The notes under the pieces are model-generated. The model ran no database searches, was not told the origin of the DNA, and saw nothing but the letters and a program-made list of their open reading frames with translations. The translations under genes were made by a program, and so were the position numbers. Shown here in pieces: positions 16,039 through 24,550 of a stretch of DNA of 64,000 nucleotides. Numbering within the stretch: position 1 is the first letter of the stretch; the number at the start of each line of letters is the position of its first letter. Source of the stretch: Micromonospora_G sp044901685 (GTDB lineage Bacteria > Actinomycetota > Actinomycetes > Mycobacteriales > Micromonosporaceae); NCBI RefSeq assembly GCF_044901685.1, contig NZ_JBJDPS010000002.1, positions 310,001-374,000 on the forward strand. The letters run 5' to 3'.

Positions 16039-18600
16039 ATGGCCGGGGCGGCCGGCGCGGATCGGCTCGACGCGGTGGTGGTGGGTGCGGGCCCGGCGGG
16101 CTCGGCCACCGCGTACCACCTGGCCAGGCGGGGTCGGCGGGTGCTGTTGGTGGACCGTCGCGACTTTCCCCGGGACAAGAGCTGCGGGGACGCGCTGACC
16201 CGTACCGCGGTCCGGTTGCTGGGCGAGATCGGGGTGCTCGACGAGCTGACCGGGGCGGCCCGGGTCGGCGGGGTCCGGGTCCGGATGCGCGGCCGGGGCA
16301 GCCGTGACCTCTGGTACGACGGGGACGGGCCGGTGGCGTACGGGATGGTGGTGCCCCGGCTGGAGTTGGACGCGAAGCTCTGCCACCGGGCGGTCCGGGC
16401 CGGTGCCACCCTCTGGTCCGACGCCCGCGCGACCTACCTGCTCGGCGAACCCGGCGCGGTACGCGGGGTCGAGATCGAACGGGACGGGCGGCGGATGGCG
16501 GTCCGGGCCCCGGTGGTGGTCGCCGCCGACGGGGCGGGCTCCGGACTCGGCCGGCAGGCCGGGCTCCGCTCCGCCGAGCGGGACCGGACCGGGTTCGCCG
16601 CCCGGGGCTACTTCGCCGACGTGACCGGCCTGGATCCACTGCTGGAGATCCACCTGCCGCTCTTCGACGTCACCGAGCGGTTCCTGCTGCCGTCGTACGG
16701 CTGGGTCTTCCCGGTCGGCGGCGGTGTGGTGAACGTCGGCGTGGGCCTGTTCGACCCCGCCCACCGGGACAGTGTCCGTGGTCTCTACGAGAGGTTCGTG
16801 ACCGAGCTGACCAGCTCCGATCCCCGGTTCCGCCGGGCCCGTCCGGTCGGCCGGATGAGCGGGGCACCGCTGCGTCTCGACTTCGACCCGGCCCGCTGCG
16901 GGGTGCCGGGGCTGCTGCTGGTCGGCGACGCCGCCGGGCTGGCCAGCCCGTTCACCGGGGAGGGGATCAGCCTCGCGCTGGAGTCCGGGGCGCTGGCCGC
17001 GACCCGGATCGACGAGGCGCTGCGGGAGTCGGCCGACGACCCGGTCGACCCGGCCCCGTACGCGCGTGCGCTGGCCAGCCGGCACGCCGGCTACTTCGAG
17101 GCCGGTCGCCAGACCGCCCGCCGCTACCTGCTCGGCTGGCGCGTACTGGAGTCGACCTTCGACGACGACCGGCCGATCTTCGAGCTCTGCCGGCGGCTCG
17201 CGTTCCTGCCCGACGGCGCCCGCGCCGACCGGCTGCTCAGCCCGTTGCCGGCGATGGACCCGGTGCTGGGCCGGGCCCTGCGGCGGGACCTGCTCGCCGT
17301 CGCCGAGCTGCTCACCGGTTGCGTACGCGACGACTGGCCGATGTTCGTCCGACTGGTCGCGCCGGACGAGGAACTGGCCGCCGTCGGGCTGCGGCCGGCG
17401 GTGCTCCTGCTCCTCGCCGGGTACGTGGGCGGGCGCCGTGACCCCGTCGCGCACGCCCTGGCGGCGGCGGTGGACCTCGGTCTGCTCGCCGGTCTGGCGC
17501 TGGACGGCGCGGGACCGCCACCACCCGGTACGGCCACCGGCGGTCCGCCCGTGCCGAATCCGCCCGGTGCCGGGTACGCCGTCCTGCGGGTGCCCGGCTG
17601 GCCACCCGGCCCGGCGACGGCACCGAATGATCGGGCGACGGCGCCGCCAGATGGTCGGATGACGGCGCCACCCGGTGACCGGGTGACGGCGCCGCCGGGT
17701 GGTCGGGTGACGGCACCGCCGGCTGGTCGGGCGACGGCACCGCAGGGTGGTCGGGTGACCACGGGCCGACCCGGAACCGGGGACGGCCCCTCCGTGGGCC
17801 GGTTGCCCTCCCCCCGGGGCGCCCCGCCGCCCGCCGGTTCCGGGCTCCGCCAGTCGGCCGGTCCCGGGCCGACGCCGTGGGGGAGCCGGTTCGCCGTGCT
17901 GGCCGCCGACTACCTACTGGCCCGTGCGTACGAGTTGGCCGCGCGGGGCGGGGCGGCGGTGGTCGCGGAGTTCGCCGAGGCGCTGACCGTGAGCTGCGAG
18001 GCGCGCGCCGTCGAGCTGGGCGAGCAGCGACGGCAGGGTACGGCCGGACCGTCAACTCCACCCTGGGCCGCTGCGACCCGGCCAGGCGACGCCGGCCGGC
18101 TGGGGGATTCCCGGGACGGCGACCTGTCGGCGCGGGTCGAGCTGCTCGCGGGCCGGATGGCGACCATCTTCGAGCTGCCCTGCCGGCTCGGGGCCCGGCT
18201 GGGTGGTGCGAGCGCCTCGGTGGTCGAGGCGTTGGCCGGTTACGGGCGGCATCTCGGGGTGAGTCACGCGCTCACCGAAGAACTGCGGGCGCGCGGGGGC
18301 GCCGGGCCGGACCGAGTGGTCCCCACGCCACGCGTCGGCGGGGCGGGCCCGGGGCGGCGGCCGGACGACCAGGGTTCGGGGCGGCGGCCGGACGACCAGG
18401 GGGCGGGGCAGCGGGCGGAGATCGCCCGGTTGGCCGAGGAGCACGGCCGGCGGGCCCGGGAGGCACTCGCCCGGGTGCCCGACGGTCCGGCCCGCGACCT
18501 GCTGCGGCTGATCGGCGAGCGGTCGTGGGCGGGATCGGTCGAGCCTCCGGCGCGGCCGGGGATGCGGCATGACGGGAAACGCCCGGAGCGCGGTCATTAG
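16039..18600 (+). CDS. Geranylgeranyl-reductase-like flavoprotein fused to a degenerate prenyl-synthase domain
   Basis: An 853-residue fusion. Residues 1 to about 400 form an FAD-dependent geranylgeranyl reductase family domain: G-A-G-P-A-G-S-A near the start, F-P-R-D-K-S-C-G-D-A-L, and G-D-A-A-G-L-A-S-P-F-T-G-E-G-I. Residues about 400-495 and 614-853 match the two halves of a polyprenyl synthase (R-P-A-V-L-L-L-L-A-G; M-A-T-I-F-E-L-P-C-R-L-G-A-R-L), but both DDxxD motifs are gone: one place reads L-A-L-D-G-A-G, the other H-A-L-T-E-E-L. The halves are split by a Pro/Thr/Gly linker with ten-residue repeats (about 527-575). The flavoprotein part probably reduces isoprenoid double bonds, for example of menaquinone or lipids; the dead domain may bind prenyl chains or the active synthase just upstream. 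Confidence 0.85.
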   Translation: MAGAAGADRLDAVVVGAGPAGSATAYHLARRGRRVLLVDRRDFPRDKSCGDALTRTAVRLLGEIGVLDELTGAARVGGVRVRMRGRGSRDLWYDGDGPVAYGMVVPRLELDAKLCHRAVRAGATLWSDARATYLLGEPGAVRGVEIERDGRRMAVRAPVVVAADGAGSGLGRQAGLRSAERDRTGFAARGYFADVTGLDPLLEIHLPLFDVTERFLLPSYGWVFPVGGGVVNVGVGLFDPAHRDSVRGLYERFVTELTSSDPRFRRARPVGRMSGAPLRLDFDPARCGVPGLLLVGDAAGLASPFTGEGISLALESGALAATRIDEALRESADDPVDPAPYARALASRHAGYFEAGRQTARRYLLGWRVLESTFDDDRPIFELCRRLAFLPDGARADRLLSPLPAMDPVLGRALRRDLLAVAELLTGCVRDDWPMFVRLVAPDEELAAVGLRPAVLLLLAGYVGGRRDPVAHALAAAVDLGLLAGLALDGAGPPPPGTATGGPPVPNPPGAGYAVLRVPGWPPGPATAPNDRATAPPDGRMTAPPGDRVTAPPGGRVTAPPAGRATAPQGGRVTTGRPGTGDGPSVGRLPSPRGAPPPAGSGLRQSAGPGPTPWGSRFAVLAADYLLARAYELAARGGAAVVAEFAEALTVSCEARAVELGEQRRQGTAGPSTPPWAAATRPGDAGRLGDSRDGDLSARVELLAGRMATIFELPCRLGARLGGASASVVEALAGYGRHLGVSHALTEELRARGGAGPDRVVPTPRVGGAGPGRRPDDQGSGRRPDDQGAGQRAEIARLAEEHGRRAREALARVPDGPARDLLRLIGERSWAGSVEPPARPGMRHDGKRPERGH
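17620..17765 (+). repeat. 30-bp in-frame repeats in the reductase fusion linker
   Basis: About five imperfect 30-bp units coding for (R-x-T-A-P-P-x-G/D-x) decapeptides. They lengthen the linker that separates the two halves of the degenerate prenyl-synthase domain and keep the frame. Confidence 0.75.
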
Positions 18601-18662
18601 GACAATCCGGGCGGATGTACGCGTTGGTCGGGTCCGAGGTGAGATCTCCGTGGCGGATCTGG

Positions 18663-18668
18663 CACAAT
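18663..18668 (+). promoter_or_regulatory. Possible -10 element of the rpsP operon
   Basis: CACAAT in the 225-bp gap before rpsP is the most A/T-rich hexamer there and would leave a leader of about 150 bases. No good -35 is visible; this is a weak call. Confidence 0.3.
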
Positions 18669-18825
18669 GGGTCGCTGGTATCCGGCACGCGTCCGGCGCC
18701 CTCTAACCCGGGCGTGTCGCCAGTCCACCGAGTTGTCTCCGGCCCAAACCCCACTGTGCCGGTCGGCGCTCACCCGCCCACCGCCCTCCCGGGCCGGTGA
18801 GAATCGCAACAGGAGCGAACACACT

Positions 18826-19293
18826 GTGGCCGTAAAGATCCGGCTCCTGCGGATGGGTAAGATCCGCAACCCGCAATACCGCATCGTCGTCGCCGACTCG
18901 CGCACCAAGCGTGACGGTCGGGCGATCGAGTTCGTCGGGATCTACCAGCCGAAGGAGCACCCTTCGGTGATCCAGGTCAAGTCGGACCGGGTCCAGTACT
19001 GGCTGTCCGTCGGCGCGCAGCCGAGCGAGGCGGTCCAGCGTCTGCTGGAGAAGACCGGCGACTGGCAGCAGTTCAAGGGCCTGCCGGCCCCGCCGCCGCT
19101 GCTGGTGGCGGCCGAGCGGACCGACCGCCTGGCGGCGTACGAGGCCGAGGCCAAGGCGGCGGCCGGTGTCGCCGACGCGCCGGCGAAGCCGGCCAAGAAG
19201 GCAGCCAAGGCTGCGCCGGCCGAGGCCGCGACGGCCGAGGAGCCGGCGAAGACCGAGGAGCAAGCTGGTGCCGCCTCCGGCGAGCAGGCCTGA
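18826..19293 (+). CDS. rpsP: 30S ribosomal protein S16 with long C-terminal tail
   Basis: S16 of the small subunit, helping 16S rRNA folding. The conserved core (about residues 1-85) starts V-A-V-K-I-R-L-L-R-M-G and contains R-I-V-V-A-D-S-R and R-D-G-R. The remaining 70 residues are an Ala/Lys/Glu-rich tail, longer than in most bacteria but usual in actinomycetes. The GTG at 18826 is chosen because it gives the family N-terminus and follows an AGGAG box (18811-18815). First gene of rpsP-KH-rimM-trmD, a translation-linked operon. Confidence 0.96.
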   Translation: MAVKIRLLRMGKIRNPQYRIVVADSRTKRDGRAIEFVGIYQPKEHPSVIQVKSDRVQYWLSVGAQPSEAVQRLLEKTGDWQQFKGLPAPPPLLVAAERTDRLAAYEAEAKAAAGVADAPAKPAKKAAKAAPAEAATAEEPAKTEEQAGAASGEQA

Positions 19294-19294
19294 C

Positions 19295-19528
19295 ATGGCT
19301 ATCCGGCCGGCACTGGAGCACCTGGTCAAGGGCATCGTCGATCACCCGGACGACGTGCGCGTCCGGCTGGTCGACTCGCGCCGGGGCAAGCGGCTCGAGG
19401 TGCGGGTGCACCCCGAGGACCTGGGCACGGTGATCGGCCGTTCCGGCCGCACCGCCAAGGCGCTGCGCCAGGTGATCGGGTCGATCGGTGGTCGCGGGGT
19501 CCGGGTCGACATCGTCGACTCGTACTGA
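19295..19528 (+). CDS. khpA: KH-domain RNA-binding protein KhpA
   Basis: A 77-residue protein that is almost wholly one KH domain, with the RNA-binding loop V-I-G-R-S-G-R-T-A-K-A-L-R (G-x-x-G = G-R-S-G). Known KhpA proteins bind many RNAs, often with KhpB, and affect cell division and translation. It begins one base after the rpsP stop and its TGA overlaps the rimM ATG (ATGA), so it is tightly coupled to its neighbours, as in most actinomycetes and Firmicutes. Confidence 0.93.
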   Translation: MAIRPALEHLVKGIVDHPDDVRVRLVDSRRGKRLEVRVHPEDLGTVIGRSGRTAKALRQVIGSIGGRGVRVDIVDSY

Positions 19529-20094
19529 TGCTCCTGATCGTCGGCCGGATCGGCCGGCCGCACGGCGTCCACGGCGAGGTCACCGTGGAGGTGCGGACCG
19601 ACGAGCCTGAGGCACGGTTCGCCGTCGGGACGGTGCTGCGCACCGAACCGACGGCGGCCAGCCGGGGCGGCAACGCGGCCCCGGCCGCCCGTCCGGGGGA
19701 GCCGGTGACGGTGCCGGAGGAGCTGACCGTCGAGACGGTCCGCTGGCACCAGGGGCACCCGTTGATGCGCTTCGAGGGCTTCTACGACCGGGATCTCGCC
19801 GAGGTGCTGCGGGGCACGATGCTCCTGGTGGACAGCGCCGAGGTGACCCCACCGAGCGACCCGGACGAGTTCAACGACCACCAGCTCGTCGGCCTGACCG
19901 TCGTGAGCCCGACCGGCGAGACGCTCGGCGAGGTGGCCCGGATCGATCACGCCCCCGCCTCCGACCTGCTGGTGCTGCGCCGGCCGGAGGGGGGCACCGC
20001 GTTGGTGCCGTTCGTCAAGGCGATCGTGCCCGAGGTGGACCTGGCCGCCGGCCGGGTCGTGGTCGACGCCCCCGCCGGTCTCTTCGACCTCTGA
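19528..20094 (+). CDS. rimM: Ribosome maturation factor RimM
   Basis: Assists maturation of the head of the 30S subunit and binds S19. The 188-residue protein has the N-terminal RimM barrel starting V-G-R-I-G-R-P-H-G-V-H-G-E-V and a C-terminal PRC-barrel ending in P-F-V-K-A-I-V-P-E-V-D. An insertion of about 20 residues (Thr/Ala/Gly/Pro-rich, around residues 38-60) sits between the first strands, as in other actinomycetes. The start overlaps the khpA stop. Confidence 0.95.
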   Translation: MLLIVGRIGRPHGVHGEVTVEVRTDEPEARFAVGTVLRTEPTAASRGGNAAPAARPGEPVTVPEELTVETVRWHQGHPLMRFEGFYDRDLAEVLRGTMLLVDSAEVTPPSDPDEFNDHQLVGLTVVSPTGETLGEVARIDHAPASDLLVLRRPEGGTALVPFVKAIVPEVDLAAGRVVVDAPAGLFDL

Positions 20095-20167
20095 CCGGCG
20101 CTCCCACTCCGACCCGCGCCGTTCCCTCGCCGGACCGGCGCGGCCTTCGAGCTGAGCGGTGACTGGC

Positions 20168-20944
20168 ATGCGCGTTGACGTGGTTTCCATCTTCCCGGAG
20201 TATTTCGCGCCGCTGGATCTCTCCCTGATCGGCAAGGCGCGCACCTCCGGCACGCTCGATCTCGCCGTACACGACCTGCGGAGTTGGACGTACGACGTGC
20301 ACCGGACCGTCGACGACACCCCGTACGGCGGTGGGCCGGGCATGGTCATGCGGCCGGAGCCGTGGGGCGAGGCGCTCGACGCCCTGGTCCCGCCCGGTGC
20401 CACCCCGTCGCCCCGGCTGCTGGTGCCGAGCCCGGCCGGAGTGCGCTTCACCCAGTCCCTCGCGTACGAGCTGGCGGCGGAATCCCACCTCGTCTTCGCC
20501 TGCGGCCGGTACGAGGGCATCGACCAACGGGTGCTCACGCACGCCGCGACCCGGATGCCGGTCACCGAGGTCTCGCTCGGCGACTACGTGCTCTTCGGCG
20601 GTGAGGTGGCGGTGCTGGTGATGCTGGAGGCGATCACCCGGCTGCTGCCCGGGGTGCTCGGCAACGCCAACTCCCTCGACGAGGAGTCCCACGCGCACGG
20701 GCTGCTGGAGGCGCCGGTCTACACCAAGCCGCCCTCCTGGCGGGACCTGGACGTGCCGGAGATCCTCCGCTCCGGCGACCACGGCCGGATCGCGCGCTGG
20801 CGGCGGGACGAGGCGCTGCGACGTACCGCGGAGTGCCGGCCGGACATGATCAGCGAGCTTCGGGCCGAGCAGTTGGACAAACGGGACGTGGCCACCCTGG
20901 CCGAGGCCGGATTTCAGGTGCCGCCGGCCGATATGGCAAAGTAG
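20168..20944 (+). CDS. trmD: tRNA (guanine-N1)-methyltransferase TrmD
   Basis: SPOUT-fold methyltransferase that puts a methyl on G37 next to the anticodon and prevents frameshifting. Family motifs: M-R-V-D-V-V-S-I-F-P-E-Y, D-D-T-P-Y-G-G-G-P-G-M-V-M, C-G-R-Y-E-G-I-D-Q-R and the knot region S-L-G-D-Y-V-L-F-G-G-E. The ATG at 20168 matches the common N-terminus; the GTG at 20159 in frame would add three residues and cannot be excluded. Confidence 0.95.
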   Translation: MRVDVVSIFPEYFAPLDLSLIGKARTSGTLDLAVHDLRSWTYDVHRTVDDTPYGGGPGMVMRPEPWGEALDALVPPGATPSPRLLVPSPAGVRFTQSLAYELAAESHLVFACGRYEGIDQRVLTHAATRMPVTEVSLGDYVLFGGEVAVLVMLEAITRLLPGVLGNANSLDEESHAHGLLEAPVYTKPPSWRDLDVPEILRSGDHGRIARWRRDEALRRTAECRPDMISELRAEQLDKRDVATLAEAGFQVPPADMAK

Positions 20945-21095
20945 GGAGGTTGCCGTGCTTCTCCGCGCCGCGGAGGGGTACGAGGATCGCCGGTTCCGGT
21001 GCCCGACCGACAGGTCGACAGCGGCGGGTCGGAGATCAGAATCACCAATCCGCGTGCCGAGTCCCGGCGCGCCGTGACCTTACGAGGATGCAGCG

Positions 21096-21452
21096 ATGAA
21101 CACCCTGGACGTTCTCGACGCCCAGTCGCAGCGGACCGACATCCCCGCGTTCCGCGCCGGTGACACCGTCAAGGTGCACGCCCGAGTCATCGAGGGTAAC
21201 CGTTCCCGGGTCCAGATCTTCCAGGGCGTGGTCATCCGTCGCCAGGGTGGGGGCCTGCAGGAGACCTTCTCCGTCCGCAAGGTCAGCTTCGGTGTCGGCG
21301 TGGAGCGGACCTACCCGCTCAACAGCCCGGCGATCGACCGCATCGAGGTCGTCACCCGTGGCGCCGTCCGGCGGGCGAAGCTCTACTACCTCCGTGAGCT
21401 GCGCGGCAAGAAGGCGAAGATCAAGGAGAAGCGCGAGAAGCAGGCGAGCTGA
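21096..21452 (+). CDS. rplS: 50S ribosomal protein L19
   Basis: L19 (118 residues, normal length) at the interface of the two ribosomal subunits. Typical stretches are P-A-F-R-A-G-D-T-V-K-V-H, F-Q-G-V-V-I-R-R-Q-G-G-G and the basic C-terminus R-A-K-L-Y-Y-L-R-E-L-R-G-K-K. It is separated from trmD by 151 bp, in which no gene is seen; the spacer may hold a leader or promoter, but none was clear. Confidence 0.96.
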   Translation: MNTLDVLDAQSQRTDIPAFRAGDTVKVHARVIEGNRSRVQIFQGVVIRRQGGGLQETFSVRKVSFGVGVERTYPLNSPAIDRIEVVTRGAVRRAKLYYLRELRGKKAKIKEKREKQAS

Positions 21453-21504
21453 CCCGTTTCGGCGTTGCCTGCCGACCATGAGGTGCCGTCCGGGCCGGTG
21501 GGGA

Positions 21505-21510
21505 CTACGC
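21505..21510 (+). promoter_or_regulatory. Possible -10 element of the first lepB
   Basis: TACGCT fits TAnnnT. A transcript from here would carry the 14-bp hairpin at 21534-21565 in its leader before the GTG at 21643. Confidence 0.4.
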
Positions 21511-21533
21511 TGGCCGCACGGGCAGAAGCGGAA

Positions 21534-21565
21534 CGTCTCCTCGCGGTGCTCACCGCGAGGAGACG
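21534..21565. terminator. Perfect 14-bp hairpin between rplS and lepB
   Basis: CGTCTCCTCGCGGT (21534-21547) is followed by the tetraloop GCTC and by its exact reverse complement (21552-21565). There is no T run. It can serve as a T-less terminator of rplS, as is common in actinomycetes, or as a structured leader of lepB. Confidence 0.65.
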
Positions 21566-21642
21566 ACGCGTCCGCGCCACCGTCCGAGGTGGGCTTCGGC
21601 CCGTCCGGGCGGTAGCGCCGTATCTCGGGACCGGGGAGCCGC

Positions 21643-22527
21643 GTGGTACGCAGGGTGGATGAAGAGGACGACGTCGAGCCCTGGCGTCGACGGGTCCGCC
21701 GGGCCCGCAGGCAGATGCCGTTGTGGCAGGAACTGCCGTTGCTCCTCGTGGTCGCGTTCTGTCTCGCGGTGCTGATCCGCAGCTTCCTGTTGCAGGCGTT
21801 CTTCATCCCGTCCGGGTCCATGGAGGACACCCTGCTGATCGGTGACCGGGTCCTGGTCAACAAGGTCGTCTACGACATGCGCGACCCGATCCGGGGCGAG
21901 GTCGTGGTGTTCCGGGGCACCGACCGGTGGGCGCCACAGCAGACCGACGAGCCCGAGCCGGGTCTTGTCGGCAAGCTGGGCCGGACCGTGGGCGACCTGG
22001 TCGGGGTCAGCCGACCCGGCGAGAAGGACTTCATCAAGCGGGTCATCGGGCTCCCCGGTGACCGGGTCAAGTGCTGTGACGAGCAGGGCCGGGTGACGGT
22101 CAACGACATCCCCCTGGACGAGACGTACGTGCTCGAGGACTCGCCGCTGGACATCCCGCCGAACCCGCAGGAGTGCCGGTCCCGGCGCTTCGACGAGGTG
22201 GTGGTCCCGGCGGGTCAACTCTTCGTGATGGGTGACCACCGGCTCGTCTCGCAGGACGCGCGTTGTCAGGGGCCGGTGCCGATCGACAACGTGGTCGGGC
22301 GGGCCTTCGTGGTCGTCTGGCCGTACAGCCGCTGGGCCGGCCTGTCGGTGCCCGAGACGTTCGAGGACCTACCCGAGGCGGTCGCCGCACCGGCCGGTCC
22401 GTACCCGCCGGTCACATCGGACGGCGGGGCCGGACTCGCGCTCGTGCTGCCGATCCTCGGGCCGCTCTTCGTTTCCGCGCGTTCCGGGCGTTGGCTCCCA
22501 GTTCCGCGTCGTAGGCTCCACCCGTGA
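21643..22527 (+). CDS. lepB: Type I signal peptidase (first copy)
   Basis: Membrane-bound serine/lysine protease that removes Sec and Tat signal peptides. A short basic N-terminus precedes one membrane helix (about 31-51). The catalytic serine is S59 in P-S-G-S-M and the general-base lysine is K132 in D-F-I-K-R-V-I-G-L-P-G-D-R; box E follows as M-G-D-H-R. After the protease domain a second hydrophobic stretch near the C-terminus (G-L-A-L-V-L-P-I-L-G-P-L-F-V) may be another helix. The stop overlaps the GTG of the second lepB by four bases (GTGA). Confidence 0.94.
   Translation: MVRRVDEEDDVEPWRRRVRRARRQMPLWQELPLLLVVAFCLAVLIRSFLLQAFFIPSGSMEDTLLIGDRVLVNKVVYDMRDPIRGEVVVFRGTDRWAPQQTDEPEPGLVGKLGRTVGDLVGVSRPGEKDFIKRVIGLPGDRVKCCDEQGRVTVNDIPLDETYVLEDSPLDIPPNPQECRSRRFDEVVVPAGQLFVMGDHRLVSQDARCQGPVPIDNVVGRAFVVVWPYSRWAGLSVPETFEDLPEAVAAPAGPYPPVTSDGGAGLALVLPILGPLFVSARSGRWLPVPRRRLHP
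22512..22517 (+). promoter_or_regulatory. -10 element for a leaderless second lepB
   Basis: TAGGCT ends six bases before the GTG at 22524, inside the last codons of the first lepB. The second lepB could thus be translated both from the upstream mRNA and from its own leaderless transcript. Confidence 0.5.
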
Positions 22528-23180
22528 TTGACGAGCAGACCGACAAGCCGAAGCCACGTAATTCCTTCTGGCGGGAACTCCCCGTCCTGCTCGGCGTGGC
22601 CGTGCTGGTCGCGGTCCTGGTTCGCGCCTTCGTGTTGCAGACCTTCTACATCCCCTCCCCGTCGATGCAGCACACCCTCGACATCAACGACCGGGTGCTC
22701 GTCAACAAGCTGGTCTACGACTTCCGCGACCCGCGCCGGGGCGAGATCCTGGTCTTCCGGGCCCCGTTCGAGTGGAGCAACAACCCGGACGGTGAGGACT
22801 TCATCAAGCGGGTGATCGGCGTCGGCGGCGACCGCGTGGTCTGCTGCGACGCGCAGGACCGGCTGATGGTCAACGGGCACTCGCTCGACGAGCCGTACAT
22901 CTTCTCCGAGAACGGGGTGCGCGACCGGGCCGCCGACGAGGAGTTCGACATCACCGTGCCGGCGGGCCGGCTCTGGGTGATGGGCGACCACCGGTCGGCC
23001 TCCGGCGACTCGCTGGAGCACTGGGAGCAGTCGAAGTCCAGCAACCCCGAGGGCGACATCAACCTGGCCACCATCCCGGTGGACTCCGCGGTGGGGCGGG
23101 CGTTCACCGTCTTCTGGCCGCTGGACCGGGCCAAGTGGCTGTCGGTGCCGGACTCGTACGACGGGGTCCCCAATTCGTAA
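22524..23180 (+). CDS. lepB: Type I signal peptidase (second copy)
   Basis: A 218-residue paralogue of the preceding gene. One N-terminal membrane helix (about 20-40) is followed by the catalytic S47 in P-S-P-S-M and K95 in D-F-I-K-R-V-I-G-V-G-G-D-R. M-G-D-H-R-S-A-S-G-D completes the active-site boxes. It lacks the C-terminal hydrophobic extension of the first copy. Tandem signal peptidases are common in actinomycetes; here the GTGA overlap shows that the pair is coupled. Confidence 0.94.
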   Translation: MIDEQTDKPKPRNSFWRELPVLLGVAVLVAVLVRAFVLQTFYIPSPSMQHTLDINDRVLVNKLVYDFRDPRRGEILVFRAPFEWSNNPDGEDFIKRVIGVGGDRVVCCDAQDRLMVNGHSLDEPYIFSENGVRDRAADEEFDITVPAGRLWVMGDHRSASGDSLEHWEQSKSSNPEGDINLATIPVDSAVGRAFTVFWPLDRAKWLSVPDSYDGVPNS

Positions 23181-23185
23181 CAAAA

Positions 23186-23197
23186 GACCGTACGGTC
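23186..23197. promoter_or_regulatory. 12-bp palindrome GACCGTACGGTC
   Basis: A perfect palindrome six bases after the second lepB stop and about 55 bp before the Nudix -10. It may bind a dimeric regulator or be part of a terminator; function unknown. Confidence 0.35.
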
Positions 23198-23252
23198 ACG
23201 GATCCGTCCCTTCCGGGGCTGGGCGGTCGTTTCCGGTCCCGCAGGGCGCGTC

Positions 23253-23258
23253 TAGGCT
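23253..23258 (+). promoter_or_regulatory. -10 element for a leaderless Nudix gene
   Basis: TAGGCT ends six bases before the GTG at 23265, and no Shine-Dalgarno is present. Confidence 0.55.
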
Positions 23259-23264
23259 GACCCG

Positions 23265-23744
23265 GTGACCGTCTACACCCCTCGTCAGGCCGCCCGGGTG
23301 CTGCTGCTCGACGCCGCCGACCGGGTGCTGCTGTTCCACGGCTGGGATCCGGCCCGACCGGGGCACCGCTACTGGTTCACCCCGGGCGGTGGCCTCGATC
23401 CGGGCGAGTCGTCGGCCCACGGCGCCGCCCGTGAGCTGGCCGAGGAGACCGGGCTGCGGGTGACCCCGGAGCAGCTCGGCGAACCGGTCTGGCGGGAGAG
23501 CACCGAGTTCACCTTCGGTGGCGAGTGGTTCCGGCAGCAGCAGGAGTTCTTCCTGTGCCGGGTGCCGGCCGGGGAGTCCGCCTTCGAGGTGGACACCGCC
23601 GGGTTCGACCAGATCGAGCGGGACTCCATCGACGAGCACCGGTGGTGGTCGGTGGCCGACCTGGAGCGCACCGGGGAGCGGTTCTACCCGACCGACCTGC
23701 CGGCGCTGCTGCGCCGGGTGCTCGGCGGTGAGGGCGGATGCTGA
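23265..23744 (+). CDS. Nudix hydrolase
   Basis: A 159-residue enzyme with a complete Nudix box at residues 42-64: G-G-L-D-P-G-E-S, then R-E-L-A-E-E-T-G-L, providing the metal-binding glutamates. Nudix enzymes cleave nucleoside diphosphates linked to another group; the substrate here is not determined by the sequence. Its 3' end overlaps the rnhB start by seven bases, so it is probably translated together with RNase HII, a link that hints at nucleotide or DNA housekeeping. Confidence 0.9.
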   Translation: MTVYTPRQAARVLLLDAADRVLLFHGWDPARPGHRYWFTPGGGLDPGESSAHGAARELAEETGLRVTPEQLGEPVWRESTEFTFGGEWFRQQQEFFLCRVPAGESAFEVDTAGFDQIERDSIDEHRWWSVADLERTGERFYPTDLPALLRRVLGGEGGC

Positions 23745-24550
23745 CCCCGCCGCGTACGGTGGTGCGCCGCGAGGGCGGGCTGTACGCGCTGGAGCGGGCG
23801 TTGCAACGACGCGGCTTCCGGTACGTCGCCGGAGCGGACGAGGCCGGTCGCGGTGCCTGTGCCGGCCCACTGGTCGCGGCGGCGGCGGTGCTGCCCGAGG
23901 GGCGCCGTGGCGAGATCGACGAGCTGGCCGACTCCAAGCTGCTCACCCCCGCCGCCCGGGAGCGGGTTTACCAGGCCGTGACCGAGCGGGCGCTGGCGTA
24001 CGCGGTGGTGGTCATCCCGGCCGACGAGGTGGACGCGCGCGGGCTGCACGTGTGCAACCTGGCGGCGATGCGCCGCGCCCTGGCCTCGCTCTCGACCCGA
24101 CCGGAGTACGTGCTGACCGACGGCTTCGGGGTGGACGGGTTGGGCGTGCCGGGGCTGGCGGTGTGGAAGGGTGACCAGGTCGCGGCGTGTGTCGCGGCGG
24201 CCAGCGTGTTGGCCAAGGTGACCCGGGACCAGATCATGGTGGAGCTGGACGGCCGGTACCCCGGTTACGGCTTCGCCGAGCACAAGGGCTACATCACGGC
24301 GGAGCACACCGCCGCGTTGGAGCGGAACGGACCGTGCGAGGAGCACCGCTTCTCGTACGTGAATGTCGCGTCGATCTCCGGTCGTGCCGGCAGCCCGCCA
24401 CGGGCCCGGCGTCCGATCGGGGTCGGCCGGGCTGAGTCGAGGAAGCGGACGACCCCGCTAGGGAGTACCGTCGGCGTGGCGTTGGAGGAGCAGCCTCGGC
24501 CGCCAGCGTCGGTGGGGGAAGATGTGGCCATGGAAGGCGGAGTGCGATGA
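23738..24550 (+). CDS. rnhB: Ribonuclease HII
   Basis: Removes ribonucleotides from DNA and RNA-DNA hybrids. The active-site D34-E35 lie in G-A-D-E-A-G-R-G, a further aspartate (D128) in V-L-T-D-G-F, and the H-K-G-Y segment follows. The last 50 residues after V-N-V-A-S-I-S are a Pro/Arg-rich tail not found in E. coli and look disordered. Overlaps the Nudix gene before it and, by ATGA, the DUF2469 gene after it. Confidence 0.95.
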   Translation: MLTPPRTVVRREGGLYALERALQRRGFRYVAGADEAGRGACAGPLVAAAAVLPEGRRGEIDELADSKLLTPAARERVYQAVTERALAYAVVVIPADEVDARGLHVCNLAAMRRALASLSTRPEYVLTDGFGVDGLGVPGLAVWKGDQVAACVAAASVLAKVTRDQIMVELDGRYPGYGFAEHKGYITAEHTAALERNGPCEEHRFSYVNVASISGRAGSPPRARRPIGVGRAESRKRTTPLGSTVGVALEEQPRPPASVGEDVAMEGGVR

